Assembly (NCBI GenBank): GCA_902628835.1
Contig: CACOPD010000002.1
Span: 204,218 to 268,217 of the forward strand
DNA from: an uncultured Alphaproteobacteria bacterium
Lineage (GTDB): Bacteria > Pseudomonadota > Alphaproteobacteria > HIMB59 > GCA-002718135
DNA length: 64,000 nucleotides
Direction: 5' to 3'
The notes beneath the pieces are model-generated. The model was not told the DNA's origin, made no database searches, and worked only from the letters and a program-made list of their open reading frames with translations. Below, in pieces: positions 46,985-57,854 of this stretch (the stretch's first letter is position 1; every line of letters starts with the position of its first letter). The position numbers were made by a program, and so were the translations under genes.

Positions 46985-47350
46985 GTGGCTAATTTTCTTT
47001 TTGAGTACCTACCAATTTTGATTTTCATCTTCATTGCTTTAGGTTTAGCAATAGGGATGACTGTACTTTCATTCGTTATAGGTGATTCAAACCCTGACCC
47101 AGAAAAATTGTCAGCATACGAGTGTGGTTTTGAAGCCTTTGATGATGCAAGAGGTAGGTTTGATGTAAGATTTTATCTTGTTGCAATATTATTTATTATA
47201 TTTGATCTAGAAGTAGCTTTTCTTTTTCCCTGGGCAATAACACTTGGAAAAATTGGTTTATTTGGATTTTGGTCAATGATGATTTTTCTTTCTGTACTGA
47301 CTATAGGTTTTATTTATGAATGGAAAAAAGGTGCATTAGAATGGGAGTAG
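46985..47350 (+). CDS. nuoA: NADH-quinone oxidoreductase subunit A
   Basis: A 121-residue, three-helix membrane subunit of complex I. The conserved [20 protein letters not shown] loop with its Cys, followed by [11 protein letters not shown], identifies NuoA. The start is GTG at 46985. First gene of the nuoA-N operon; its end overlaps nuoB by 10 bases. Confidence 0.96.
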   Translation: MANFLFEYLPILIFIFIALGLAIGMTVLSFVIGDSNPDPEKLSAYECGFEAFDDARGRFDVRFYLVAILFIIFDLEVAFLFPWAITLGKIGLFGFWSMMIFLSVLTIGFIYEWKKGALEWE

Positions 47351-47853
47351 ATCAAGCAAAAAAAATAGTTGATGAAACACTTAATTCAGAATTATCTTCA
47401 AAAGGTTTCCTTGTTGCAAGTTATGATAAAATTCTAACTTGGGCAAGAACTGGATCATTGTGGCCTATGACTTTTGGATTAGCATGCTGTGGTGTTGAGA
47501 TGATACATTCTTATATGGCAAGATATGATCTAGATAGGTATGGTGTAATACCTAGAGGGAGCCCAAGACAATCAGATGTTATGATTGTTGCTGGAACATT
47601 AACAAATAAAATGGCACCTGCTTTGAGAAAAGTTTATGATCAAATGCCTGAACCCAGATGGGTTATATCAATGGGCTCATGCGCAAATGGAGGAGGATAT
47701 TATCACTATTCATACTCAGTGGTAAGAGGTTGTGATAGAGTAGTTCCCGTTGATGTTTATGTACCAGGATGTCCTCCAACTGCAGAAGCATTAGTTTACG
47801 GTATTCTTCAATTACAAAAAAAAATCAGAAGAGAAAATAAATTTAAAAGATAA
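47341..47853 (+). CDS. nuoB: NADH-quinone oxidoreductase subunit B
   Basis: Carries the terminal N2 iron-sulfur cluster next to the quinone site. The Cys ligands are in [22 protein letters not shown] and [10 protein letters not shown]. The ORF track starts at 47320 within nuoA; ATG at 47341 (MGVDQAKK) is the likely start. About 170 residues. Confidence 0.96.
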   Translation: MGVDQAKKIVDETLNSELSSKGFLVASYDKILTWARTGSLWPMTFGLACCGVEMIHSYMARYDLDRYGVIPRGSPRQSDVMIVAGTLTNKMAPALRKVYDQMPEPRWVISMGSCANGGGYYHYSYSVVRGCDRVVPVDVYVPGCPPTAEALVYGILQLQKKIRRENKFKR

Positions 47854-47859
47854 TTCAAA

Positions 47860-48444
47860 ATGCTAGAAAAGCTTAAGAAAAATAAAGATATTACAAATAT
47901 TAAAGAACATGAAAAACTTATAGAAATAGAATGTGATAAAAATAATATTTTATCTCTTTTAAAAAAACTAAAAGAAAACAATGATTTTATTTTTAACCAA
48001 TTATTAGACATAACTGCTGTTGACAATCCATCAAGAGAACGCAGATTTGATTTAATATACATTATTCAAAGCTTGAAAAAAAATAAAAAACTAATTTTAA
48101 AAACATCTCTAAAAGAAAATGACTCAATAGAAACAATAACTTCAGTTTACAAGGCTGCTGATTGGTATGAAAGAGAGTGTTACGATCTGTTTGGTATTGA
48201 GTTTACTAATCATCCTGACTTAAGAAGAATTATGACAGATTATAATTTTGAAGGACATCCTTTAAGAAAAGATTTTCCTCTAACTGGTCATACAGAAGTT
48301 AGATACGATGATCTTGAAAAAAAAGTCATTTATGAGCCAGTAAAGCTCTCTCAAGAGTTTAGAGACTTTGATAGTGAGTCACCTTGGGAGGGTATGAAAA
48401 ATAACCTAATCGGTGACGAGAAATCAGAAATTCAAAAAGACTAA
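47860..48444 (+). CDS. nuoC: NADH-quinone oxidoreductase subunit C
   Basis: A 194-residue peripheral-arm subunit. The 30-kDa subunit signature is [20 protein letters not shown] followed by [11 protein letters not shown]. The N-terminal half is Lys-rich. Separate from nuoD, not fused as in enterobacteria. Confidence 0.96.
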   Translation: MLEKLKKNKDITNIKEHEKLIEIECDKNNILSLLKKLKENNDFIFNQLLDITAVDNPSRERRFDLIYIIQSLKKNKKLILKTSLKENDSIETITSVYKAADWYERECYDLFGIEFTNHPDLRRIMTDYNFEGHPLRKDFPLTGHTEVRYDDLEKKVIYEPVKLSQEFRDFDSESPWEGMKNNLIGDEKSEIQKD

Positions 48445-48445
48445 T

Positions 48446-49624
48446 ATGAAAGAAGTTGAATTAAATACAACGACCATAAATTTTGGACCACAACATCCAG
48501 CAGCTCACGGTGTTTTAAGATTAGTTGTAGAATTAGAGGGAGAGGTTGTCAAAAGAGCAGAACCCCATATTGGTTTACTTCATAGGGGTACTGAAAAATT
48601 AATAGAGTATAAAACATATCTTCAGGCCGTACCTTATTTTGATAGATTAGATTATGTCTCTCCAATGTGTCAGGAGCATGCCTTTGCTCTTGCAACAGAG
48701 AATCTTCTGAATATTGAAGTGCCACAGAGAGCTAAATTTATAAGAGTAATTTTTGCAGAAGTTACAAGAATCTTAAATCATCTTCTTAATATACCTGCAT
48801 ATGCTGCTGATATTGGTGCAGTGACTCCATTTCTTTGGTGTTTTGAGGAAAGAGAAAAACTTCTAGAGTTTCATGAAGCTGTTTCTGGTGCTAGGTTTCA
48901 TGCAGCCTATTTTAGACCCGGTGGAGTACATCAGGATATGCCAGAAGGTATGGAAGAAAAATTATTTGAGCACTTTAAGACACTTCCAAAATTTATAGAT
49001 GACTTAGAAGATTTACTTACGAATAATAGAATTTTACGACAAAGATCAGTTGATATAGGCATCATTTCTAAAAAAGAGGCTATTGAATGGGGATGCTCAG
49101 GACCTGTTCTAAGAAGTTCTGGTGTTGCTTGGGACTTAAGAAGATCACAACCTTATGATGCTTATGATCAAGTTGAATTTGATATCCCTGTTGGCAAAAA
49201 AGGAGATTGTTTTGATAGATATTTAGTTAGAATTGAGGAAATGAGACAAAGCATTTCAATAATTAATCAATGCCTTAATAAAATTAAACCTGGAGCAATT
49301 TCTGTAGAAGATAATAAAATTACACCCCCAAAAAGAAACCAAATGAAAAAATCGATGGAGGCATTAATTCACCATTTTAAATTGTTTACTGAGGGATATA
49401 GGGTTCCAGAAGGACAAACCTATGCAGCTGTTGAAGCACCAAAAGGTGAGTTTGGTGTTTTTCTTGTTTCTGATGGATCAAGTAAACCTTATAGATGCAA
49501 AATAAGAGCTCCTGGATTTGCTCACCTTCAAATATTAGATAATTTATCAAAAGGTCATTTAATGGCTGACATTGCAGCTATATTAGGCAGTCTTGATATT
49601 GTTTTTGGAGAGATTGATAGATAA
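48446..49624 (+). CDS. nuoD: NADH-quinone oxidoreductase subunit D
   Basis: The 49-kDa subunit that forms the quinone pocket with Nuo[32 protein letters not shown] and [11 protein letters not shown]-like [13 protein letters not shown] are conserved blocks. The ORF track begins at 48413 inside nuoC; ATG at 48446 ([14 protein letters not shown]) fits. About 392 residues; TAATG overlap with nuoE. Confidence 0.97.
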   Translation: MKEVELNTTTINFGPQHPAAHGVLRLVVELEGEVVKRAEPHIGLLHRGTEKLIEYKTYLQAVPYFDRLDYVSPMCQEHAFALATENLLNIEVPQRAKFIRVIFAEVTRILNHLLNIPAYAADIGAVTPFLWCFEEREKLLEFHEAVSGARFHAAYFRPGGVHQDMPEGMEEKLFEHFKTLPKFIDDLEDLLTNNRILRQRSVDIGIISKKEAIEWGCSGPVLRSSGVAWDLRRSQPYDAYDQVEFDIPVGKKGDCFDRYLVRIEEMRQSISIINQCLNKIKPGAISVEDNKITPPKRNQMKKSMEALIHHFKLFTEGYRVPEGQTYAAVEAPKGEFGVFLVSDGSSKPYRCKIRAPGFAHLQILDNLSKGHLMADIAAILGSLDIVFGEIDR

Positions 49625-50217
49625 TGCATCATCCTGGAACAAATAACAAGGTTTATAAAAAAATTAATGATAATTTTGAATGGTCAAAAGTTAATTTTGA
49701 AAAAATATCAAATATATTAAAAAAATATCCATCAAATAAAATTCAAAGCGCGGTAATACCACTCTTGGATTTGGCTCAGAGACAAAACAAAGGTTGGTTA
49801 AGTAAAAATTCAATGGAGAAAGTAGCTGAGACTTTAAGTATGTCTTATATAAGAGTTTTGGAGGTAGCTACATTTTATTCAATGTTTAATCTTGAGCCAA
49901 TTGGAAAGAATTTTGTCCAGATTTGTAGAACTACACCATGCTGGTTAAGAGGAAGTGATAAGCTTTCAAAAGTTGCTCAAGAAGTTTGTAATACTCAAAT
50001 TGGAGGTACAAGTGATGATAAAAAATTCACAGTTGTTGAAGTAGAATGTTTAGGAGCTTGTTGCAATGCACCTATGATACAAATTAATGATGAATATTAT
50101 GAAGATTTAGATGAAGAAAACTTTAGACAACTTCTAAATGATTTAAAAAGTAATAAACCAATTAAAATTGGTTCTCAAATTGGAAGAAAATCATCTCAAC
50201 CAGAAAGAGAATTTTGA
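49624..50217 (+). CDS. nuoE: NADH-quinone oxidoreductase subunit E
   Basis: A 197-residue thioredoxin-fold 24-kDa subunit. The four 2Fe-2S ligands are visible in [12 protein letters not shown] and [13 protein letters not shown]. It lies in the NADH-dehydrogenase module with NuoF and NuoG. The stop overlaps the nuoF ATG as TGATG. Confidence 0.96.
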   Translation: MHHPGTNNKVYKKINDNFEWSKVNFEKISNILKKYPSNKIQSAVIPLLDLAQRQNKGWLSKNSMEKVAETLSMSYIRVLEVATFYSMFNLEPIGKNFVQICRTTPCWLRGSDKLSKVAQEVCNTQIGGTSDDKKFTVVEVECLGACCNAPMIQINDEYYEDLDEENFRQLLNDLKSNKPIKIGSQIGRKSSQPEREF

Positions 50218-51491
50218 TGCTGAAACAAGAAGACAAAATATTTAAAAATCTGTATGGATTTGATGATTGGAAACTTAAAGGAGCTTTAAAAAGAGGAATA
50301 TGGTCGAATACTAAAGATTTGATAAAATTAGGAAGTGATAAAATAGTTGATGAAATAAAAAAAAGTCAGCTTAGAGGACGCGGAGGCGCAGGATTTCCGG
50401 CAGGTCTTAAATGGTCATTTATGCCTAAGAACTCAGGTAAAGAACATTATTTAGTTGTTAATGCAGATGAATCTGAGCCTGGTACATGCAAAGATCGGGA
50501 AATTTTAAGAAATGATCCCCATTTACTATTGGAAGGTTGTTTAGTTGCTGGATTTGCAATGCATGCACATACTTGCTACATATATATTAGAGGTGAATAT
50601 TATTCAGAGTCATCAAATTTACAAAAAGCAATTGATGAGGCTTATGAAAACAAATTAATTGGAAAAAATGCTTGTGGTTCAGGATGGGACTTTGATATTT
50701 TTTTACATAGGGGAGCTGGAGCTTATATTTGTGGAGAAGAAACAGCTCTACTTGAAAGTTTAGAGGGAAAGAAAGGACAGCCTCGACTAAAACCACCTTT
50801 TCCTGCTGGAGCAGGTTTATATGGTTGTCCCACAACAGTAACAAATGTTGAAACTATAGCTGTATCACCTACAATTTTAAGGAGAGGTGGTGATTGGTTT
50901 GCAGGTCTAGGTAGTGCTAATAATACTGGAACAAAAATATTTAGTATTTCTGGGCATGTAAACAATCCTTGTAATGTTGAAGAAGAAATGGGCATTCCAT
51001 TGAAAGAGCTTATAGAAAAGCATGCTGGTGGAGTTATAGGAGGCTGGGACAATCTTTTAGCGATTATTCCTGGTGGAGCCAGTGTGCCACTTCTTCCTAA
51101 ATCCATTTGTGATACAGTAAAAATGGATTTTGATAGCCTTAAAGAAGTTAAAAGTGGTCTTGGTACTGCAGCAGTAATTGTCATGAATAAATCAACAGAT
51201 ATTGTTGAAGCAATAGCAAGGTTATCTCATTTCTATAAACATGAAAGTTGTGGTCAATGTACACCTTGTAGAGAAGGTACTGGATGGATGTACAGAATGA
51301 TGGAAAAGATGATCCATGGAGATGTTTTAAATCAAGACATAGACAAATTACTCGATGTAACAAAACAAATTGAAGGGCACACTATATGCGCATTAGGTGA
51401 TGCAGCTGCTTGGCCTATTCAAGGTTTATTTAGACATTTTAGACCTGAAATTGAAAAAAGAATTGAAGAAAGAAATAGAAGAGTAGCTTAA
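50217..51491 (+). CDS. nuoF: NADH-quinone oxidoreductase subunit F
   Basis: The 51-kDa subunit that binds NADH and FMN. NADH site [18 protein letters not shown] site [19 protein letters not shown], and 4Fe-4S ligands [15 protein letters not shown] with the fourth Cys in [12 protein letters not shown]. The ORF track's TTG start at 50214 is one codon too early; ATG at 50217 is preferred. About 424 residues. Confidence 0.97.
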   Translation: MLKQEDKIFKNLYGFDDWKLKGALKRGIWSNTKDLIKLGSDKIVDEIKKSQLRGRGGAGFPAGLKWSFMPKNSGKEHYLVVNADESEPGTCKDREILRNDPHLLLEGCLVAGFAMHAHTCYIYIRGEYYSESSNLQKAIDEAYENKLIGKNACGSGWDFDIFLHRGAGAYICGEETALLESLEGKKGQPRLKPPFPAGAGLYGCPTTVTNVETIAVSPTILRRGGDWFAGLGSANNTGTKIFSISGHVNNPCNVEEEMGIPLKELIEKHAGGVIGGWDNLLAIIPGGASVPLLPKSICDTVKMDFDSLKEVKSGLGTAAVIVMNKSTDIVEAIARLSHFYKHESCGQCTPCREGTGWMYRMMEKMIHGDVLNQDIDKLLDVTKQIEGHTICALGDAAAWPIQGLFRHFRPEIEKRIEERNRRVA

Positions 51492-53530
51492 TGCCAAAAA
51501 TAACAATTGATAATAAAGAACATGAATTTGAAAACGGTATGACCGTAATGCAAGCTTGTGAACAAGTAGGCACTGAAATTCCAAGATTTTGTTACCATGA
51601 AAAATTATCAATAGCAGGAAACTGTAGGATGTGCTTAGTAGAAATGGAAAAAGCTCCAAAACCTATTGCATCATGTGCCATGCCAGCTGCAGATGGAATG
51701 GTTATAAAAACTAATACTGAAACAGTTAAAAAAGCTCGTAAAGGTGTGATGGAGTTTCTTCTTATTAATCATCCATTGGATTGTCCTATTTGTGATCAAG
51801 GAGGAGAATGCGATCTTCAGGATCAAGCAATGTATTATGGTTTTGATAAAACTAGATATGAAGAAAATAAAAGAGCAGTTCACAATAAAAATATGGGACC
51901 ACTTGTCAAAACAATTATGACAAGATGTATACATTGTACAAGATGCGTAAGGTTCTCTACAGAAGTTGCTGGTGTTGATGATATAGGATTACTAGGAAGA
52001 GGTGAAAATGCTGAGATCACGACATACTTAGAAAAAACTATTGAATCAGAATTATCAGGTAATGTAATTGATTTATGTCCTGTAGGTGCTTTAACAAGTA
52101 AACCATATGCATTTAAATCTAGACCATGGGAACTAACTAAAACAGAAACATTTGATGTATTCGATGGTATAGGTTCAAGTATAAGAATTGATACAAGAGG
52201 AAAAAAAGTTTTAAGAGCTCTTCCTAGAATAAATGAAGAAACCAACGAAGAATGGATAAGTGATAAATCTAGATTTGCTGTTGATGGACTTTCAAGTCAA
52301 AGATTAGACACTGTTTATTCTAAATCAAATAAAAAACTCCAAAAATCATCATGGGACGATGCATTTGAATTAATACAAAAAGAAATTAAAAAAAGAGGTA
52401 AAGAAAATACAGTATTTTTATCTGGTAAGTTCACAGATATTGAAACTTTATATTCTGCACAAAAATTTAGCCATTCACTTAAATCAAAAAACTATGATTG
52501 CAGATTTGATAATGCACAAATTATCGATAATTCATCTTCAAGTTATAAATTTAATTCGACAATTCAAGAAATTGAAAAGGCTGATGCTATTCTTTTAATC
52601 GGATCTAATCCTAGATGGGAAGCTGCAGTACTAAACGCAAGAATTCGAAAGGCATATATTGAAAATAACTGCAAAATTGGTCTAGTAGGTCCTAAACTAG
52701 ATCTTACTTATAATTATCATCATTTATCAGATACTTTAGATTATCTTAATAAATTATCTAATAATAAATCTGACTTTAATAAAGTTTTAAAATCTGCAAA
52801 AAACCCACTTATAATATTAGGCACCTCAGCAATAAATAATGATCATGGAAAAAAAATATTAGAAACTGCAGGATTAATTGCAAAAAATATTCAAAAAAAT
52901 AAAAATATAAATCCATTAAATATTCTTCACCAAGATATTTCCAGAGTAGGTGCATTAGATTTGAAATTTTATAATAAAAAATTTGATGTTGATTATAACA
53001 AACAATTAAAAAAACATATTGATAAAACTAAACCTGTAGTTTTCTTAATGGGATTAGATGAGATAAATTTTTCAACACTTGAAAATGCTTTTGTTGTTTA
53101 TCTCGGTCATCATGGAGATATTTCAGCATCTATAGCTGATATAATTTTACCAACCCCTGCATATACTGAGAAAAGTTCTACTTTTATGAATATAGAAGGT
53201 AGAGTTATTCAAACAACCAAGTGTCATAACCCACTAGGTGAAGCTAGAGAGGAGTGGAAAATTTTTAGAGTTTTAAGTGACTTATTTGAAAAAGATTTAA
53301 ATTTTAACAATCTTGGAGAGCTTCGAAATGATCTTACATGTAACTATGGTCAATTTGCTCTCTTAAATGAAGTCAATTCTATTGGTGAAATTACTTTTGC
53401 TAAAAAAAATAAAATTGAGGATATTAAAATTAATTATAATATTGTGAATTTTTATATGAATGACTCTATTTCTAGATCTTCTGAAACAATGGCTAGATGC
53501 ACTAAAGATATTTTAAATAAGGCAGCATAA
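51491..53530 (+). CDS. nuoG: NADH-quinone oxidoreductase subunit G
   Basis: The 75-kDa subunit, 679 residues. The N-terminal 2Fe-2S ferredoxin domain shows RFCYHEKLSIAGNCRMCLVE. Then HPLDCPICDQGGECDLQDQA and CIHCTRCVRF hold 4Fe-4S clusters, and a molybdopterin-oxidoreductase-like domain without cofactor-binding follows. The start overlaps the nuoF stop as TAATG. Confidence 0.97.
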   Translation: MPKITIDNKEHEFENGMTVMQACEQVGTEIPRFCYHEKLSIAGNCRMCLVEMEKAPKPIASCAMPAADGMVIKTNTETVKKARKGVMEFLLINHPLDCPICDQGGECDLQDQAMYYGFDKTRYEENKRAVHNKNMGPLVKTIMTRCIHCTRCVRFSTEVAGVDDIGLLGRGENAEITTYLEKTIESELSGNVIDLCPVGALTSKPYAFKSRPWELTKTETFDVFDGIGSSIRIDTRGKKVLRALPRINEETNEEWISDKSRFAVDGLSSQRLDTVYSKSNKKLQKSSWDDAFELIQKEIKKRGKENTVFLSGKFTDIETLYSAQKFSHSLKSKNYDCRFDNAQIIDNSSSSYKFNSTIQEIEKADAILLIGSNPRWEAAVLNARIRKAYIENNCKIGLVGPKLDLTYNYHHLSDTLDYLNKLSNNKSDFNKVLKSAKNPLIILGTSAINNDHGKKILETAGLIAKNIQKNKNINPLNILHQDISRVGALDLKFYNKKFDVDYNKQLKKHIDKTKPVVFLMGLDEINFSTLENAFVVYLGHHGDISASIADIILPTPAYTEKSSTFMNIEGRVIQTTKCHNPLGEAREEWKIFRVLSDLFEKDLNFNNLGELRNDLTCNYGQFALLNEVNSIGEITFAKKNKIEDIKINYNIVNFYMNDSISRSSETMARCTKDILNKAA

Positions 53531-53537
53531 TAATTAA

Positions 53538-54539
53538 ATGACCTATGATATAATAATTACTGGTTTAATAATTGTTGCCCAAATATTTGCTGTTGTTGTA
53601 CCAGTTTTAATATCTGTAGCTTTTTTGGTTTACGCTGAAAGAAAAGTTTTAGCCCTAATTCAATTAAGAAGAGGTCCAAATATAGTAGGCCCTTTTGGTA
53701 TATTACAAAGCTTTGCAGATGCACTAAAACTTATTACCAAAGAAAATATTATACCTAGTGGATCAAATAAAATTGTGTTTATCTTAGCACCTATAATAAC
53801 AATGGTACTTAGCTTAGCGGGTTGGGCAGTAATACCCTTTGCACCAGGATGGGTAGTCTCTGATATTAACGTTGGTATCATGTATCTGTTTGCAGTGTCA
53901 TCTCTTGGAGTATACGGAGTAATAATGGCTGGTTGGGCTAGTAACTCTCAATATCCTTTTTTAGGAGCATTAAGATCAGCTGCTCAAATGGTTTCATATG
54001 AAGTATCTATTGGATTTGTAATAATTACAGTATTATTATGTGTAGGTTCTTTAAATTTATCAAAGATAGTTTTAGCTCAGCAGACTGTATGGTTTGCAAT
54101 TCCATTATTGCCTATGTTCATTATCTTTTTTATTTCTGCTTTAGCTGAAACAAATAGATTACCTTTTGATCTTCCTGAAGATGAATCAACACTTGTTGCA
54201 GGATTTTTTACTGAATATTCATCTGCTTCATTTGTATTATTTTTTTTAGGTGAATACGCAAGTATGATTTTAATGTCTTCTATGACTGTCATTCTTTTTC
54301 TAGGCGGATGGCTTCCTCCATTTGATGTATACCCATTTAATGTTGTTCCTGGAGTAATCTGGTTTACTGTGAAAGTAATATTTATATTGTTTTTATTTAT
54401 CTGGGTTAGAGGAACTTTCCCAAGATATAGATATGATCAATTAATGAGACTTGGATGGAAAGTTTTTCTTCCTTTTTCTTTATTTTGGGTTGTAGCAACT
54501 TCAGGTTTTTTAGTATATTTTGAAATGCTTCCAAATTAA
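53538..54539 (+). CDS. nuoH: NADH-quinone oxidoreductase subunit H
   Basis: A 333-residue, eight-helix membrane subunit at the quinone-entry site. [17 protein letters not shown] and [20 protein letters not shown] are diagnostic, and the latter holds the Glu-rich loop of the proton pathway. Seven-base gap after nuoG; the nuoI ATG follows after 1 base. Confidence 0.97.
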   Translation: MTYDIIITGLIIVAQIFAVVVPVLISVAFLVYAERKVLALIQLRRGPNIVGPFGILQSFADALKLITKENIIPSGSNKIVFILAPIITMVLSLAGWAVIPFAPGWVVSDINVGIMYLFAVSSLGVYGVIMAGWASNSQYPFLGALRSAAQMVSYEVSIGFVIITVLLCVGSLNLSKIVLAQQTVWFAIPLLPMFIIFFISALAETNRLPFDLPEDESTLVAGFFTEYSSASFVLFFLGEYASMILMSSMTVILFLGGWLPPFDVYPFNVVPGVIWFTVKVIFILFLFIWVRGTFPRYRYDQLMRLGWKVFLPFSLFWVVATSGFLVYFEMLPN

Positions 54540-54540
54540 T

Positions 54541-55020
54541 ATGTATAAATTAATTAAATCTTTTACTTTATTTGAATTACTTCAAGGTTTATTTTTAACT
54601 TTCAAATATATATTTAAGTCTAAAGTTACAATAAATTATCCTCATGAAAAAGGACCATTAAGTCCACGTTTTAGGGGTGAGCATGCATTAAGAAGATATC
54701 CAAGTGGAGAAGAAAGATGTATAGCATGTAAGCTTTGTGAAGCAGTTTGTCCTGCTCAGGCAATTACAATTGAAGCTGAGCCAAGAGAGGATGGAAGCAG
54801 AAGAACAACAAGATATGATATAGATATGACCAAGTGTATTTACTGCGGTTTATGTCAAGAATCTTGTCCAGTTGATGCAATAGTCGAAGGACCAAATTTT
54901 GAATTTGCCACTGAAACCAGAGAAGAATTAATTTATAATAAAGGTAAACTTTTAGAAAATGGAGATAGATGGGAACAAGAAATTGCCCAAAATATTCATC
55001 TCGATAGAAAATATAGATAA
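54541..55020 (+). CDS. nuoI: NADH-quinone oxidoreductase subunit I
   Basis: The 23-kDa ferredoxin-like subunit, about 159 residues. Two 4Fe-4S motifs, [12 protein letters not shown] and [12 protein letters not shown], form clusters N6a and N6b. The ORF track begins at 54520 inside nuoH; ATG at 54541 ([13 protein letters not shown]) is the likely start. Confidence 0.97.
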   Translation: MYKLIKSFTLFELLQGLFLTFKYIFKSKVTINYPHEKGPLSPRFRGEHALRRYPSGEERCIACKLCEAVCPAQAITIEAEPREDGSRRTTRYDIDMTKCIYCGLCQESCPVDAIVEGPNFEFATETREELIYNKGKLLENGDRWEQEIAQNIHLDRKYR

Positions 55021-55022
55021 GA

Positions 55023-55634
55023 ATGGTTCTTTATTCATTAACATTTTATCTGTTTTCATCTGTAGCAGTTCTTTCAGCTCTGATGGTTATAAGTGCAAAA
55101 AATCCTGTTCATTCAGTTTTGTTCTTAATTTTAAGCTTTGTTAATGCATCAGGACTCTTTGTTTTGTTAGGGGCTGAATTTTTGGCAATGATACTTGTCG
55201 TTGTATATGTTGGTGCTGTTGCAGTCCTTTTTCTTTTTGTTGTAATGATGCTTGATATAAATTTTGTAAAATTGAGAGAAGGTTTTTTGCAATATTTACC
55301 TTTTGGAGCATTATTAGGCATAGTTCTAGTTATAGAACTTGGGATACTTTTTCTAACAGATAGATCTTCTAATATTTATAACAATCAAACTCCATTACAA
55401 CCTATAATTAATGAAGTGGAGAATACAAAAATGATTGGACAAATACTCTACACTGAATATTTTTATTTATTTCAAATATGTGGGATAATTTTATTAGTCG
55501 CAATGATTGGATCCATTACACTTACATTAAGAGATAAAGGTGGAGTTAAAAGACAGAATATAAATTCTCAAAATACAGTTGATGCATCAATAGCTATAGA
55601 AAAGAAAAAAGTAAAATTAGGTGAAGGAATTTAA
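55023..55634 (+). CDS. nuoJ: NADH-quinone oxidoreductase subunit J
   Basis: A 203-residue membrane subunit with five helices. MVISAKNPVHSVLFLILSF and LVVVYVGAVAVLFLFVVMM (the pi-bulge helix) are typical. It lies 2 bases after nuoI and 3 bases before nuoK. Confidence 0.95.
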   Translation: MVLYSLTFYLFSSVAVLSALMVISAKNPVHSVLFLILSFVNASGLFVLLGAEFLAMILVVVYVGAVAVLFLFVVMMLDINFVKLREGFLQYLPFGALLGIVLVIELGILFLTDRSSNIYNNQTPLQPIINEVENTKMIGQILYTEYFYLFQICGIILLVAMIGSITLTLRDKGGVKRQNINSQNTVDASIAIEKKKVKLGEGI

Positions 55635-55637
55635 TTT

Positions 55638-55943
55638 ATGATTACCCTCGAACACTATCTTTTTCTTGGCGCAATTATTTTTACCTTAGGTGTACTAGGA
55701 ATATTTTTAAATAAGAAAAATTTAATTATAATTTTAATGTCTATAGAACTCATCTTGCTATCAGTAAATATCAATTTTATTGCTTTCTCAGCATATATTA
55801 ATGATATTTCAGGACAAATTTTTGCAATGCTTACACTTACTGTTGCAGCAGCTGAAGCAGCAATTGGACTGGCCATACTTGTAGTATTTTTTAGAAATTT
55901 AGGATCAATAGAAGTAAATAAAATTAATCAACTTAAGGGATAG
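55638..55943 (+). CDS. nuoK: NADH-quinone oxidoreductase subunit K
   Basis: A 101-residue three-helix subunit. [20 protein letters not shown] holds the conserved membrane Glu of the proton path, and [16 protein letters not shown] the second. Tightly packed between nuoJ and nuoL. Confidence 0.96.
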   Translation: MITLEHYLFLGAIIFTLGVLGIFLNKKNLIIILMSIELILLSVNINFIAFSAYINDISGQIFAMLTLTVAAAEAAIGLAILVVFFRNLGSIEVNKINQLKG

Positions 55944-55946
55944 TAG

Positions 55947-57854
55947 ATGGCAACATCAATTATATTTTTACCTCTACTTGGTTTTCTTTTTTGTTTTTTA
56001 CTAGGTAAACAGTTTAACTATAAATTTTATCAAATATCAACAACTTCAATTCTTTTTCTTTGTGCTTTTTTTTCTTGGATAATATTCATTCAGTTTATTA
56101 ATAATAAGGAAACTGAAATAATCTTTATTCTTAACTGGATTACTTCTGGAAACTTTATTGTTGATTGGTCAATAAGATTAGACACATTAACTGCTGTGAT
56201 GTTCATTGTGGTTACAACTGTTTCTGCTTGTGTGCATTTATATTCAATAGGTTATATGGAAGAAGATCCATCAAAAATTAGATTTATGGGCTATCTAAGC
56301 TTATTTACCTTTTTTATGCTTGTTCTTGTATCAAGTAATAACTTGTTGCAAATGTTTTTTGGTTGGGAAGGTGTTGGACTAGCTTCATATTTATTAATTG
56401 GTTTTTGGCACCATAAAGATTCAGCAAATAAAGCTGCTATAAAAGCATTTGTTGTAAACAGAGTTGGAGATTTTGGATATGCAATTGGAATTGCTGGAAT
56501 TTTTTACATTTTTGGTACCATAAGTTTCGACAGTATATTTTCACAAGTAGATCAATTTAGTGAGCATCAAATTCAATTCCTTTCATTTAGTTTTCCAACT
56601 TTAGATTTTTTATGCTTTCTTTTATTTATAGGAGCAATGGGTAAATCTGCTCAATTGGGTTTACACACGTGGCTACCAGATGCTATGGAAGGACCTACCC
56701 CTGTTTCTGCACTAATACATGCTGCAACAATGGTAACAGCTGGCGTATTTTTAGTTGCAAGAATGAGTCCTCTTTATGAGTTTGCTACATTTACTAATTT
56801 TTTCATCACTTTTGTAGGCGCGGCTACAGCTATTTTTGCCGCCTCTATAGCCTTAACACAAAATGATATTAAACGAGTCATTGCATATTCAACATGTAGT
56901 CAATTAGGATATATGTTTTTTGCAGCAGGTGTCGGTGCTTATAATGCATCAATATTTCACTTAACAACTCATGCTTTTTTTAAAGCTCTTCTATTTCTTT
57001 CTGCAGGTTCTGTAATTCATGCAATGCATCATGAACAGGATATGAGAAAAATGGGCGGACTTTTCAAAAAAATACCTTTTACTGCTACAATGATGTGGAT
57101 TGGATCTCTTGCAATTATTGGTTTTCCTTATCTCTCTGGCTACTATTCAAAAGAAAGTATTTTAGAAAATGCTTTCTACGCATCAAATGGAATAGCATAC
57201 TTTGCATATTTAGTAGGTATTTTAACTGCTCTACTTACGGCTTTTTATTCATGGAGATTATTATTCCTAACATTTCATGGTGAAAATAGATCAGAAAATA
57301 AAACATATGATCACGCCCATGAATCACCTTTAGTTATGATAGCTCCATTATTTATTCTTGCAATTGGTTCTATTTTTTCTGGAATATTCTTTGCTGATTA
57401 TTTTATTGGATATTACAAAAAAGAGTTTTGGGATAATGCAATATTATTAACAGAGAGTTCTATTAAATATCTTCCTCTTACACAATCCTTAATATCTAAA
57501 TCAGCTGTTGCAATTGGAATTCTTGTTTGTGTGTTGATATATTCAAATAATTTAAACAGAGCAAAAAATCTTTCCCATAATTTAGATCCTTTATATTCTC
57601 TTTCTAAAAATAAATGGTATGTGGATGAGCTATATCATAAAGTATTTGTTTTAACTTTTTTCAAACTAGCAAACTTTTTCTGGAAAAGAGGAGATGAAAA
57701 AACTATCGATGGTTTGGGGCCAAACGGTGTCTCCTGGATTATTTCAAAATCTTCATCTTATATAAGTTTATTTCAATCAGGCTATTTATTTCATTATGCT
57801 TTTGCTATGCTTGGTGGCTTAGTAATAATTTTAACATGGTTTTTATATTACTAA
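55947..57854 (+). CDS. nuoL: NADH-quinone oxidoreductase subunit L
   Basis: A 635-residue Mrp-antiporter-like proton-pumping subunit with the long lateral C-terminal helix. FFGWEGVGLASYLLIGFWH, LHTWLPDAMEGPTPVSALIH and KRVIAYSTCSQLGYMF are conserved, with Lys and Glu residues of the half-channels. NuoM starts directly after its stop. Confidence 0.97.
   Translation: MATSIIFLPLLGFLFCFLLGKQFNYKFYQISTTSILFLCAFFSWIIFIQFINNKETEIIFILNWITSGNFIVDWSIRLDTLTAVMFIVVTTVSACVHLYSIGYMEEDPSKIRFMGYLSLFTFFMLVLVSSNNLLQMFFGWEGVGLASYLLIGFWHHKDSANKAAIKAFVVNRVGDFGYAIGIAGIFYIFGTISFDSIFSQVDQFSEHQIQFLSFSFPTLDFLCFLLFIGAMGKSAQLGLHTWLPDAMEGPTPVSALIHAATMVTAGVFLVARMSPLYEFATFTNFFITFVGAATAIFAASIALTQNDIKRVIAYSTCSQLGYMFFAAGVGAYNASIFHLTTHAFFKALLFLSAGSVIHAMHHEQDMRKMGGLFKKIPFTATMMWIGSLAIIGFPYLSGYYSKESILENAFYASNGIAYFAYLVGILTALLTAFYSWRLLFLTFHGENRSENKTYDHAHESPLVMIAPLFILAIGSIFSGIFFADYFIGYYKKEFWDNAILLTESSIKYLPLTQSLISKSAVAIGILVCVLIYSNNLNRAKNLSHNLDPLYSLSKNKWYVDELYHKVFVLTFFKLANFFWKRGDEKTIDGLGPNGVSWIISKSSSYISLFQSGYLFHYAFAMLGGLVIILTWFLYY

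Noticed and set aside
50723-51184. Minus-strand 153-residue ORF opposite nuoF
   Set aside because: It lies entirely antisense to a confidently identified nuoF and shows no recognisable domain.
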